From the NCBI GenBank assembly GCA_039806065.1, contig JBDKJS010000080.1, positions 1 through 34,313 of the forward strand: DNA of 34,313 nt, written 5' to 3'. The position numbers and the translations under genes are program-made. Below the pieces are notes generated by a model. That model was not told where the DNA came from and searched no databases. It worked only from the letters and a program-made list of their open reading frames with translations. How positions within the stretch are numbered: the stretch's first letter is position 1; every line of letters starts with the position of its first letter. This stretch comes from JBDKJS01 sp039806065 (GTDB lineage: Bacteria; Bacteroidota; Bacteroidia; AKYH767-A; 2013-40CM-41-45). Positions 1-8,305 of this stretch are shown here, in pieces.

Positions 1-30
1 GGCAAACTACTGCGTGAGTGAGTGATAAAA

Positions 31-2670
31 TTAGTGTTTCAATTGAACCAATGTTTGTTCTAAACTTTTAATCTTACTGATGGTGTCAGCCTCTTTTTTT
101 CGTTCCACTGCCACCACTTCAGGTTTTGCATGTTGTACAAAACGCTCATTAGCCAGTTTGCTTTGGACTGCTTTCAAAAAGCCCTGGTTATATAATATTT
201 CTTCTTTTATCCGGCTTACTTCTGCTAATAAATCCAATTGATCTCCAAAAGAAATATAAAAGTCACTTCCACCTATTACAATAGCCGCACTTAATTCAGG
301 TGGCATTTGGCTTTGTATCAATTCACTCACATTGGCCAATTTCATGATGGTGGCTTTTGTGACATCCAGAAAACGGGCGCTTTGTACATGGGCAACTTTC
401 AGCGCTTGTTTCGGTGAAATCCCTTTAGCATTTCTTGCATTCCTTATTTGATTGATTAACGCAAATGCATTTTCAAAATCTTGCAAAAGCAAATGATCGG
501 CAGCTGGCATTTGAGGCCACTCGGCCACTATGATACAATCCCTTTCCTTTCGTGCACTTAAATTATGCCAAAGTTCCTCTGTGATAAAGGGCATCCAAGG
601 ATGCAAAACCTTTAGTATGTCTTCAAAATATCGGCTGGTGGCAGCTAATACTTCGCTGCTTACTGGCAGTGGTTTTCCATCTACAAAGGCTGGTTTAACA
701 ATTTCAAGATAATTGGCACAAAAATCGTCCCAAACCAATTTATAACTTGCCATCAAAGCATCACTCATTCTATATTTTTCATAATGCTCATTGATGATAT
801 TTAGTTGTTCACTAAACTTATGCTTGAACCATTCAATAGCTTGCAATGCAGCAGGAGGAGTAGTGGCGGTAGTATCAGTCTCCCATCCCTTTACAAGCCT
901 AAAGGCATTCCAAATTTTATTTGAAAAATTTCTACCCTGCTCACATAATGATTCATCAAAAAGTAAATCATTACCGGCAGGCGAGGAGAGTAGCATTCCT
1001 ACTCTAACTCCATCAGCACCATATTTCTCAATCAATACTAAAGGATCAGGCGAATTACCAAGGCTCTTACTCATCTTTCGGCCTTGCTTGTCGCGCACTA
1101 TTCCAGTGAGGTAAACATTTTTAAATGGAATAGCTTTTCTATATTCTTTACCTGCCATAATCATCCTTGCCACCCAAAAAAACAAAATTTCTGGGGCTGT
1201 TACCAAATCATTGGTAGGGTAGTAATAATTAATTTCAGCATTATCAGGCTTAGAAATTCCGTCAAACACGCTAATGGGCCAAAGCCAACTAGATGCCCAA
1301 GTATCTAAAACATCTTCATCTTGTTTTAAGACGATAGCATCATTATACAAATCACTGAATTTTTCTTTATAGGCGGTAATGGCAGCTTCATGAGTAAGTG
1401 CCACAACAAAGTTGCCATTTGCATCATACCATGCAGGTATTCTGTGTCCCCACCACAATTGCCTGCTTAGGCACCAATCTCGCACATTTTCCATCCAATA
1501 TTTATACGTATTGAAAAATTTTTGCGGTATGAGATTTATTTCTCCGTTGACCACAGCGTTTAAAGCAGGCTCACTAATTTCTTTCATTTTTAAAAACCAT
1601 TGCATGCTTAGTTTAGGCTCAATCACTGCATCCGTTCGCTCACTCTTGCCCACTTGGTGCGAATAGTCTTCCAATTTTTCCAAAAGGCCATCAGCTTGGA
1701 GTTGTGCAATGGCTTTTTTTCTTGCTACAAATCTATCCAATCCCACAAAAGCTTGGGCAGCTGGGGCAATGGTACCATCATCATTGATAACATCAATAAT
1801 TGGCAATTTATTTTTTATTCCTATTTCATAATCCACCATATCATGAGCAGGCGTAACTTTAAGGCATCCTGTTCCAAATGTGATATCAATACCACTGTCT
1901 GTTATAATAGGAACTTTTCTATTCACTATAGGTACGATCACTTGCTTGCCAACTAAGGCTTTGTAACGTTCATCATCCGGATGAACTGCTATGGCCACAT
2001 CGCCCATGATGGTTTCAGGCCTTACAGTAGCCACAGTGAGATAGCCATTTCCATCTTCCATAGCATATTTAACATAGCACATCTTGCTATTCACCTGGCT
2101 GAATATTACTTCTTCATCACTTACGGCTGTTTTAGCAACTGGATCCCAATTAACAAGGCGCATGCCTCTATAAATATACCCTTTATTATACAAATTTACA
2201 AATACTTTTACCACATCTTGATAATAACCTTCATCCATAGTAAATGCGGTTCGATTCCAATCGCAACTGGCACCTAACTTTTTTAATTGCTCGAGAATAA
2301 TTCCACCATATTTTTCCTTCCATGCAAATGCATGTTTTAAAAATTCGTCTCTGGAAAGGTCCTGCTTTTTGATACCTTGACTATCTAACAGATTCACCAC
2401 CTTAGCTTCAGTAGCTATACTAGCATGATCAGTACCTGGAACCCAACATGCATTTTTACCTAACATTCGTGCTCTTCTAATTAGCACATCTTGAATCGTA
2501 TTATTAAGCATATGCCCCATATGCAATACACCAGTCACATTAGGAGGAGGTATTACAATGGTATAGGGTTCACGATCATCAGGAACTGATGAAAAGAAAT
2601 TTTGATCGAGCCAATACTGATACCATTTCTCTTCTATTGCTTTTGGGGTGTAGGTTTTAGGTAATTCCAT
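31..2670 (-). CDS. valS: Valine--tRNA ligase (ValRS)
   Basis: Class I aminoacyl-tRNA synthetase that charges tRNA-Val in the cytoplasm. The 879-residue product has the HIGH-type signature HMGH at residues 50-53 in the context PPPNVTGVLHMGH, a CP1 editing region (about 190-340, with ATVRPETIMGD and GTGCLKVTPAHD), the KMSKS loop at 532-536, an anticodon-binding domain (about 640-790) and the C-terminal coiled-coil arm typical of ValRS. The open frame extends 88 codons further upstream, but that stretch has no family similarity; the ATG at 2670 (MELPKTYTPK) gives the usual ValRS length and N-terminus. It is divergent from prmA with about 128 bp between the starts. The stop lies 30 bp from the window edge, so downstream context is not visible. 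Identification is secure. Confidence 0.97.
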   Translation of the reverse strand: MELPKTYTPKAIEEKWYQYWLDQNFFSSVPDDREPYTIVIPPPNVTGVLHMGHMLNNTIQDVLIRRARMLGKNACWVPGTDHASIATEAKVVNLLDSQGIKKQDLSRDEFLKHAFAWKEKYGGIILEQLKKLGASCDWNRTAFTMDEGYYQDVVKVFVNLYNKGYIYRGMRLVNWDPVAKTAVSDEEVIFSQVNSKMCYVKYAMEDGNGYLTVATVRPETIMGDVAIAVHPDDERYKALVGKQVIVPIVNRKVPIITDSGIDITFGTGCLKVTPAHDMVDYEIGIKNKLPIIDVINDDGTIAPAAQAFVGLDRFVARKKAIAQLQADGLLEKLEDYSHQVGKSERTDAVIEPKLSMQWFLKMKEISEPALNAVVNGEINLIPQKFFNTYKYWMENVRDWCLSRQLWWGHRIPAWYDANGNFVVALTHEAAITAYKEKFSDLYNDAIVLKQDEDVLDTWASSWLWPISVFDGISKPDNAEINYYYPTNDLVTAPEILFFWVARMIMAGKEYRKAIPFKNVYLTGIVRDKQGRKMSKSLGNSPDPLVLIEKYGADGVRVGMLLSSPAGNDLLFDESLCEQGRNFSNKIWNAFRLVKGWETDTTATTPPAALQAIEWFKHKFSEQLNIINEHYEKYRMSDALMASYKLVWDDFCANYLEIVKPAFVDGKPLPVSSEVLAATSRYFEDILKVLHPWMPFITEELWHNLSARKERDCIIVAEWPQMPAADHLLLQDFENAFALINQIRNARNAKGISPKQALKVAHVQSARFLDVTKATIMKLANVSELIQSQMPPELSAAIVIGGSDFYISFGDQLDLLAEVSRIKEEILYNQGFLKAVQSKLANERFVQHAKPEVVAVERKKEADTISKIKSLEQTLVQLKH

Positions 2671-2777
2671 AAATAAAATAAAAGTGTAAATATCGTAAAA
2701 AAAGGAATTGTTTTTGCTTATGCCTACAGTAAAAAAGTACCCAATTGTGAATTCTATTAAGGTGCCATGATAGCTGG

Positions 2778-2785
2778 TAAGTTTG
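2778..2785 (+). promoter_or_regulatory. Possible Bacteroidota -7 element (TAagTTTG) before prmA
   Basis: An exact match to the Bacteroidota -7 consensus TAnnTTTG lies 13 bp before the prmA start. No TTG sits at the expected -33 spacing (the nearest is about 30 bp upstream), so this is a suggestion only. Confidence 0.3.
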
Positions 2786-2798
2786 CCTATATTGCGGC

Positions 2799-3623
2799 AT
2801 GCAATATTATAAAATAGCCATAGCTGCAGATAGTAATCAAGCAGAAATTTTAACTGCTCTTTTAAGTAACATTGATTTTGAAATGTTTGATGAGGGTCCA
2901 GCATTACTAAATGCTTACATACCAGAACCATCATTCAATTTAGATCAACTTAAGGAGGTATTGGCAGCCCAAGCGGTCAATCAGTTTGAAATTACGCTCA
3001 TGCCTGATGAAAACTGGAATTCAATTTGGGAAAGTAATTTTGAACCAGTAATAATTGCCAATCAAGTCTATATCCATGCCCCTTTTCACCAACCCATTGA
3101 AGGCATAAAATTCCCTATATTGATAGAACCAAAAATGAGTTTTGGAACTGGGCACCATTCCACCACCAGCAGCATCATGGAACTGATGCTATCAAATGAT
3201 TTTAAGGATAAAATTGTAACAGATATGGGTTGTGGTAGTGGTATACTAGCCATCTTAGCCGAACAAATGGGTGCCAAGGTGGTCCTTGCTATTGATCATG
3301 ATAATTGGGCATTTGAAAACACATTAGAGAATGCTCTTAAAAATAATTGTAAAAAAATAATAGCCAAATGTGGAGATGCAAAATTACTTTTGGGCACTAG
3401 GGCTGATATCTTTATGGCCAATATCAATCGAAATATTATTTTGCATGATTTAGATCATTACCTAACTACCATTAATAGTAATGGAATTTTACTCTTAAGT
3501 GGTTTTTTAGAGGAAGACTTTGAAACAATTAAACAAGCTGTTGAGTTGCGAAATTTTACCTTTGAAAATAAACTGGAGCACAATGGATGGTTAGCATTGC
3601 AATTTAAATCATTGGCAAGCTAA
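2799..3623 (+). CDS. prmA: Ribosomal protein L11 methyltransferase
   Basis: SAM-dependent methyltransferase that trimethylates ribosomal protein L11. The product is 274 residues, usual for the family. Residues 1-95 form the L11-recognition part. The catalytic part carries the PrmA hallmark PKMSFGTGHHSTT (111-123) and the SAM-binding motif DMGCGSGIL (142-150), followed by an acidic motif-II region (AIDHD, near 165) and a MANINRNI stretch corresponding to the NPPY-like motif IV of PrmA. The ATG at 2799 starts directly with the recognition domain. It is divergent from valS and overlaps the convergent EamA gene by 4 bp at the stop codons. Confidence 0.95.
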   Translation: MQYYKIAIAADSNQAEILTALLSNIDFEMFDEGPALLNAYIPEPSFNLDQLKEVLAAQAVNQFEITLMPDENWNSIWESNFEPVIIANQVYIHAPFHQPIEGIKFPILIEPKMSFGTGHHSTTSSIMELMLSNDFKDKIVTDMGCGSGILAILAEQMGAKVVLAIDHDNWAFENTLENALKNNCKKIIAKCGDAKLLLGTRADIFMANINRNIILHDLDHYLTTINSNGILLLSGFLEEDFETIKQAVELRNFTFENKLEHNGWLALQFKSLAS

Positions 3624-4489
3624 CCTTTGTTGATCAGATATACTCCAGATAGAATAAGACCAAGCCCCGCCAAATGCGACCAAACTATTTCTTCATTAAA
3701 GTACCAACCTATGATCAGGGCAATGATAGGAATGATATAGGTTACCGAAGTGGCAAAAATGGTATTTGAAATATTTATTAGCCTATTAAAAATAACAGTG
3801 CTAATGGCGCTGCCCATTACTCCAAGCACTAGTATGGCCACCAATGATTCTGAAAAACCTACCTTCGCAATATGTGCAAATGAATGGGTACTAAATAGAT
3901 AAATAAAACTAAAAAAACCGCCAAATAAAAGCGCAAATCCAGTAAGTAAAATTGGATTGATGTCACGCAATTTATGCCTAATAATATTTACACTGCAGGC
4001 ATACATCACAGTGGCTATTATAATTAGTAGAATAAATTTGCCTTGAGTAAAATCGAGATCAAATTTTCCTTTAGTAATTAAAAAACAAGCCCCAATAAAC
4101 CCTAGAGCCAATCCCATTACTTGAAATTTATTTACCGAAGATTTAAAAAACAGATATCCAATTATTAATGTAAAAATTGGCGTAAACGAATTTAAAATCC
4201 CTGCTACACTACTACTCACCACAGTCTCAGCATAAGGAAACAATACCGCAGGTATTGCATTTCCCAACATGCCACTGGCAAAAATCCATGGCCAAGATTT
4301 TTTTTGGATGGTTTTAAATTTTGATACAATGAAAGGAAGCAATACTAAAGATGCACTAAGTATTCTAATAGTACCTACTTGGAAAGGAGTAAAAGATGCT
4401 AAACCTTTTACCATAAGAATAAAAGAAGCACCCCAAATGGTGGCAAGTACTGACAGGAGTATAAAAGCCTCAGATTTACGATTGCTCAT
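3620..4489 (-). CDS. EamA/DMT-superfamily transporter
   Basis: An integral membrane protein of 289 residues with about ten hydrophobic helices in two homologous halves, the architecture of EamA (RhaT/YdcZ-like) drug/metabolite transporters. Family-typical features are the N-terminal ATIWGASFI segment in TM1 and an internal repeat starting near residue 150. The substrate cannot be inferred; relatives export amino acids, nucleosides or other small metabolites. The start codon overlaps the stop of the upstream DEAD-box helicase gene by 4 bp (ATGA), so the two are probably translationally coupled. The stop overlaps that of the convergent prmA. Confidence 0.9.
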   Translation of the reverse strand: MSNRKSEAFILLSVLATIWGASFILMVKGLASFTPFQVGTIRILSASLVLLPFIVSKFKTIQKKSWPWIFASGMLGNAIPAVLFPYAETVVSSSVAGILNSFTPIFTLIIGYLFFKSSVNKFQVMGLALGFIGACFLITKGKFDLDFTQGKFILLIIIATVMYACSVNIIRHKLRDINPILLTGFALLFGGFFSFIYLFSTHSFAHIAKVGFSESLVAILVLGVMGSAISTVIFNRLINISNTIFATSVTYIIPIIALIIGWYFNEEIVWSHLAGLGLILSGVYLINKG

Positions 4490-5745
4490 TTCTTATTCTT
4501 ATAAAATTTTTTTTCATGAAATGCACCACCATAGTTAGGGTCTTCACGTTTTCGCTGTGCATCAATATCCATTCGCTGCTGTTGCAATTCATCAAACGGA
4601 GTGGTGGATTCAATAAGGTGAGAGTCAATATCACGAAGGGGAATTTTATCGCCAATCATTTTTTCAATTTTCCTGATATGGTATTCGTCTGCTGGCGATA
4701 CAAAGGTAATACTATCGCCTGTGGCGGTGGCTCTACCCGTGCGACCAATTCTATGTACATAATCCTCATAGATAAGCGGGACATCAAAATTGATTACGTG
4801 ACTCACCATTTTAATATCTATACCCCGAGCTACTACATCGGTGGTCACTAAAAAGTTGATATTTCCTTGGCCAAAGTCAGCAAAGGCATTGGATCGGGTA
4901 TTTTGATCCTTGTTACCATGAATCAATCTACATGACTCATCTCCATACATCCTCATTAAATATTTAGAGATGCTAGTGGCGATGGCCTTTGTTTTACAAA
5001 ATATGATAACTCGTTCAGGCCTATCTTGTTCAATGATTTGTTGTAGCAAATTCATTTTCGTTTTTATATTCTTAGTCAAGTATTTGACCTGAGAAATACC
5101 CTTGGCCGTTCTATGCTCAGGTTCAATGATGATTTCTGTGGGAAAAGTTAAGAAATGGGCAGTCACTGCTTTCATTCTTTCATTCATGGTAGCGGAAAAA
5201 AACAAGTGTTGAATTTTACGGGGCAAAACTTGTTTAACAGCTTCCAGCTGCCGTTTGAATCCAGCATCCATTAGTCGCTCTGCTTCATCAAGTACTAAAT
5301 GTTTAATTAATTTAGTAATAATAAAACCATCCAAATACAATTCCATAAACCTACCTGGTGTGGTAATTAAAAGATCACAACCTTCAGCAAGTGCTTGTTT
5401 CTGAGCTTTAGTACCGGTGCCTCCAAGCAATATTACCTTTCTTAAATCAGTATTTTTGGCAAGCAGGTCAAAATGTGCACCTATTTGAATGGCCAGCTCT
5501 CGGGTAGGCACTAAAATCAAAGCTCTCGGGCAATCGCCCTGAGCATATTTTAGCAGCATTAATAGCGGAAGTAGAAATGCAGCCGTTTTGCCAGTACCTG
5601 TTTGAGCCACCCCAATTACATCATGGCCTCCCAAAATATGAGGAATGGCCTGTGACTGTATGAGCGTGGGTGTGCTGAAGCCTGCATCAGCAATAGCAGT
5701 AAGTAATTGTTTATTCAGTTTTAGATCGGAAAAGGAATGAGACAT
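4486..5745 (-). CDS. DEAD-box ATP-dependent RNA helicase (RhlE-like)
   Basis: A 419-residue RNA helicase probably acting in ribosome assembly or RNA turnover. In order: an aromatic plus Q motif (FSDLKL ... LIQSQ), motif I AQTGTGKT (47-54), PTRELA (80-85), TPGR (129-132), motif II, SAT (184-186), and in the second RecA domain ARGID and HRIGRTGR. Motif II reads DEAE (153-156) instead of DEAD; the bases are unambiguous. The tail is short and lysine-rich (FHEKKFYKNKK), as in small bacterial cold-shock helicases. The downstream EamA gene overlaps by 4 bp. About 120 bp separate it from the divergent ssb. Confidence 0.94.
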   Translation of the reverse strand: MSHSFSDLKLNKQLLTAIADAGFSTPTLIQSQAIPHILGGHDVIGVAQTGTGKTAAFLLPLLMLLKYAQGDCPRALILVPTRELAIQIGAHFDLLAKNTDLRKVILLGGTGTKAQKQALAEGCDLLITTPGRFMELYLDGFIITKLIKHLVLDEAERLMDAGFKRQLEAVKQVLPRKIQHLFFSATMNERMKAVTAHFLTFPTEIIIEPEHRTAKGISQVKYLTKNIKTKMNLLQQIIEQDRPERVIIFCKTKAIATSISKYLMRMYGDESCRLIHGNKDQNTRSNAFADFGQGNINFLVTTDVVARGIDIKMVSHVINFDVPLIYEDYVHRIGRTGRATATGDSITFVSPADEYHIRKIEKMIGDKIPLRDIDSHLIESTTPFDELQQQRMDIDAQRKREDPNYGGAFHEKKFYKNKK

Positions 5746-5865
5746 AGGCGCAGGTCAAAGGTAGTTATTTAGAATTAATACAAGGTTTTTCGAATATTTT
5801 CACTCTTTTTTGGATTATATGTTTTTATTACTACTTTGCCTAACCAAATACAAAGAAAGACCAAT

Positions 5866-6273
5866 ATGAGTAGCGTAAACAAAGTAATACTAATAGGTAA
5901 TGTAGGAAAAGATCCAGAGGTAAAATACTTAAGTGGATCAATAGCTGTGGCTAAATTTCCATTGGCCACCAATGAAACATATAAGAATAAAGAAGGCCAA
6001 AAGGTGGATCATACAGATTGGCACAACATAGTATTATGGCGGGGATTGGCTGAACTTACTGAAAAATATGTGCGCAAAGGCAAACAAGTATACATAGAAG
6101 GAAGAATACGAACCAAGGTGGTAGGCGAGGGCGATCAACGAAAATACTATACTGAAATAGAAGCTGATAAAATGACTTTGCTCGGAGGTGGAAATGGCCG
6201 ATCGAGCGATAGCCAAGGCGATCAAAAGTCAGAAGCCGACTTACATGCCAGTGATCACAACGATTTACATTAA
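5866..6273 (+). CDS. ssb: Single-stranded DNA-binding protein
   Basis: An SSB of 135 residues. Residues 1-105 form a standard OB-fold (NKVILIGNVGKDPEVKYL, FPLATNE, the conserved W of DWHNIVLW, EKYVRKGKQVYIEGRI). The linker is short and polar. The expected acidic partner-binding tip (DDDLPF-like) is missing; the protein ends in ASDHNDLH. The ATG at 5866 gives the canonical MSSVNKVILIGN start; the frame is open 10 codons upstream without support. Gene order ssb-gldE-gldD is typical of gliding-type Bacteroidota. A terminator follows, so ssb may be separable from gldE. It could be a second, specialised SSB of the genome. Confidence 0.94.
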   Translation: MSSVNKVILIGNVGKDPEVKYLSGSIAVAKFPLATNETYKNKEGQKVDHTDWHNIVLWRGLAELTEKYVRKGKQVYIEGRIRTKVVGEGDQRKYYTEIEADKMTLLGGGNGRSSDSQGDQKSEADLHASDHNDLH

Positions 6274-6305
6274 TAAGCCCTTAACCCAACCAATTATAGT
6301 CAAGA

Positions 6306-6332
6306 AGCTGGCAGTGATGTCAGCTTTTTTTT
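6306..6332 (+). terminator. Rho-independent terminator after ssb
   Basis: An 8-bp stem AGCTGGCA / TGTCAGCT (one G-T pair) with a GTGA tetraloop is followed directly by a run of eight T. It lies 32 bp after the ssb stop. Confidence 0.85.
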
Positions 6333-6378
6333 GTCAATAAAATTTAACTTAAAAGAAGCAAAATATTAGGCTAAAATC

Positions 6379-6386
6379 TAATTTTG
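6379..6386 (+). promoter_or_regulatory. Possible -7 element (TAatTTTG) for the gldE operon
   Basis: An exact TAnnTTTG match just after the ssb terminator. If it is used, transcription would begin around 6393, which would rule out the TTG at 6384 as start codon and favour the in-frame TTG at 6408. No clear TTG at -33 was found. Confidence 0.35.
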
Positions 6387-7724
6387 CATGATCAAATTCA
6401 GTATTGTTTGGAAATACCCTATAGTGATTTATTTAAACCTGAAGCATTCACCCATGTGAGTTCTTATGTGCAGCTGCTTTCTGTCTTAATTTTAATGCTT
6501 TTAAGTGGCCTTGTTTCAGGAGCAGAAACCGCTCTTTATTCTATTTCTCCCGCGCAATTGTTACAAATCAATGAAAGTGAAAAGTCTGTAGACCAAATAA
6601 TTAATAGATTGCTTCAAGCTCCTAAGCGAACACTGGCCACCTTGGTAATACTAATCAATTTTGTAAATATTGCCATCGTAGTAATTTCCACATTTTTAAT
6701 TGATGATTTTATAAATGTGGACAAATACCCCCAACTAGGTTTTGTGCTTGAAGTGTTTATTGTAACTTTTATAATAGTGGTTTTTTGCGAGGTAATGCCC
6801 AAGGTTTATGCCACACAAAATGCAATAGCCTTTTCGAGAACCATAGCTTATCCTATTTTTTTAATTGATAAAATTATTAGGCCTTTAACATGGATGCTTA
6901 CTGCATCATCGGCCTTGGTCGAAAAATTGTTTAGCTCAAAGGCGTATGATATCAGCAATGATGATCTTACCCATGCCATTGATATCACGAGCGATAAAAA
7001 TACACCAGAGGATGAGAAAAAAATATTAAAAGGCATCGCACGGTTCAGTGATATTGATGTAAAACAAATTATGAAACCTCGGGTAGATGTGTTAGCCTTT
7101 GATATCGAAGAAAATTTTGCAGAAATACTTCCACGTATTGTAGAAAATCGCTATAGCCGCATTCCGGTGTATCACCATACATTTGACCATATAAAGGGAA
7201 TCCTTTTTATCAAAGATCTATTGCCCTATATTGACTCTCACCCAACAGTGTTTAAGTGGGCGGAACTGATTAGACCTGCTTACTTCGTACCAGAAAGCAA
7301 GAAGATTAATGATTTGCTGCACGAATTTCAAACTAAAAAAAATCACCTGGCAATAGTGTTGGATGAATATGGAGGATCGCAAGGAATAGTTACTTTAGAA
7401 GATATACTCGAAGAAATAGTTGGAGAAATCAATGATGAATATGATGATGAAGAATTGAACTACAGCCGACTAGATGATTTCAACTATGTGTTTGAAGGAA
7501 AGGCATTACTCAATGATATAGCACGTATTGTACAAATAGATAGATCAAGACTTGAAGCTCCTGTGGAAGGTGTAGAAACATTAGCCGGTTTGTTATTAGA
7601 GTTGCACGGTACTATTCCTGAACGAAATGCAACCGTTATTCACAATAAGATTAAATATATTGTAGAATCGGCTGACAAAAGGAAAATTAAGCGTGTAAAA
7701 ATAGTATTACCCAAGCAGCCATGA
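6384..7724 (+). CDS. gldE: GldE-type CNNM/CorC transporter-like membrane protein
   Basis: Gliding-associated GldE: an inner-membrane DUF21 (CNNM) protein with a CBS pair and a CorC_HlyC domain. The first helix bears LVSGAETALYSIS and more helices run to about residue 190. The CBS pair spans about 225-345 (IMKPRVDVLAFD ... RYSRIPVYH; LDEYGGSQGIVTLEDILEEI). CorC_HlyC fills the last 90 residues. GldE supports GldD in the Flavobacterium gliding machinery; other family members export Mg2+/Co2+. There is no ATG in a sensible place: candidates are TTG 6384 (longest frame, used here), TTG 6408, GTG 6456 and GTG 6468. The stop overlaps the gldD start (ATGA). Confidence 0.9.
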   Translation: MHDQIQYCLEIPYSDLFKPEAFTHVSSYVQLLSVLILMLLSGLVSGAETALYSISPAQLLQINESEKSVDQIINRLLQAPKRTLATLVILINFVNIAIVVISTFLIDDFINVDKYPQLGFVLEVFIVTFIIVVFCEVMPKVYATQNAIAFSRTIAYPIFLIDKIIRPLTWMLTASSALVEKLFSSKAYDISNDDLTHAIDITSDKNTPEDEKKILKGIARFSDIDVKQIMKPRVDVLAFDIEENFAEILPRIVENRYSRIPVYHHTFDHIKGILFIKDLLPYIDSHPTVFKWAELIRPAYFVPESKKINDLLHEFQTKKNHLAIVLDEYGGSQGIVTLEDILEEIVGEINDEYDDEELNYSRLDDFNYVFEGKALLNDIARIVQIDRSRLEAPVEGVETLAGLLLELHGTIPERNATVIHNKIKYIVESADKRKIKRVKIVLPKQP

Positions 7725-8305
7725 AATATTCCATCCGTACAGTAACAATTTGCCTCTTAAGCCTTGCGATTACCAGTTGTGAATCAGAATTCACTCCCAA
7801 ACCAAGAGGCTATTTTCGAATAGCTACTCCTCAAAAATCTTATCATTTATTTCAGCATAATTGTCCCTTCCAATTTGAACTTCCTCAATATGCTGTTATC
7901 GATAGTCCATTACAGCAAAATAGCCATCCTTGTGATCTCAATATAACCTTCAATCCATTTAAGGCAACATTGTATCTAAATTTTAGAAATTTTTCTACTC
8001 TTACCGAACTAGAAAAGCTAATAGAAGATGATAGAGCAATGGCAATGAAGCACATTAGCCGTGCAAGCGGGCTCAATGAAAACCCTTTTTCTTTTTCCAA
8101 TGAAAATGTTCATGGTGTGATTTATCGATTCAAAGGCAATTCCGCTTCTCCATTTCAATTTTATGCATCCGATTCCCTTCATAATTTTATCAGAGGTTCG
8201 CTTTATTTTTATGCCAAACCCCAACCTGATAGTATAGCACCAGTAGAAAAATACATTATTGCCGATATTGAACAAATAATAAGCACACTTAAATGGAAAA
8301 ATTAA
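7721..8305 (+). CDS. gldD: Gliding motility lipoprotein GldD
   Basis: A lipoprotein of 194 residues with a signal peptide ending in the lipobox AITSC (Cys20). The mature start is typical of GldD, with the PKPRGYFRI segment, then FQFELPQYA and a conserved YRFKGNSASPFQFYASD-like stretch. In Flavobacterium johnsoniae GldD is required for gliding and for function of the type IX secretion/gliding apparatus; its biochemical role is not settled. It is translationally coupled to gldE (4-bp overlap) and overlaps the following lipoprotein gene by 13 bp, so the three genes form a tight operon. Confidence 0.92.
   Translation: MKYSIRTVTICLLSLAITSCESEFTPKPRGYFRIATPQKSYHLFQHNCPFQFELPQYAVIDSPLQQNSHPCDLNITFNPFKATLYLNFRNFSTLTELEKLIEDDRAMAMKHISRASGLNENPFSFSNENVHGVIYRFKGNSASPFQFYASDSLHNFIRGSLYFYAKPQPDSIAPVEKYIIADIEQIISTLKWKN

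Noticed and set aside
530..2277. Several plus-strand ORFs of 60-107 codons inside valS
   Set aside because: They are antisense shadows of a well-supported synthetase gene, with no family similarity or own context.
2671..2934. 88-codon upstream extension of valS
   Set aside because: It overlaps the start of prmA and its possible promoter, and has no similarity to ValRS; the MELPKTYTPK start fits the family.
5775..5972. Minus-strand 65-codon ORF with a hydrophobic stretch opposite ssb
   Set aside because: It covers the ssb start and is not supported by spacing or composition.
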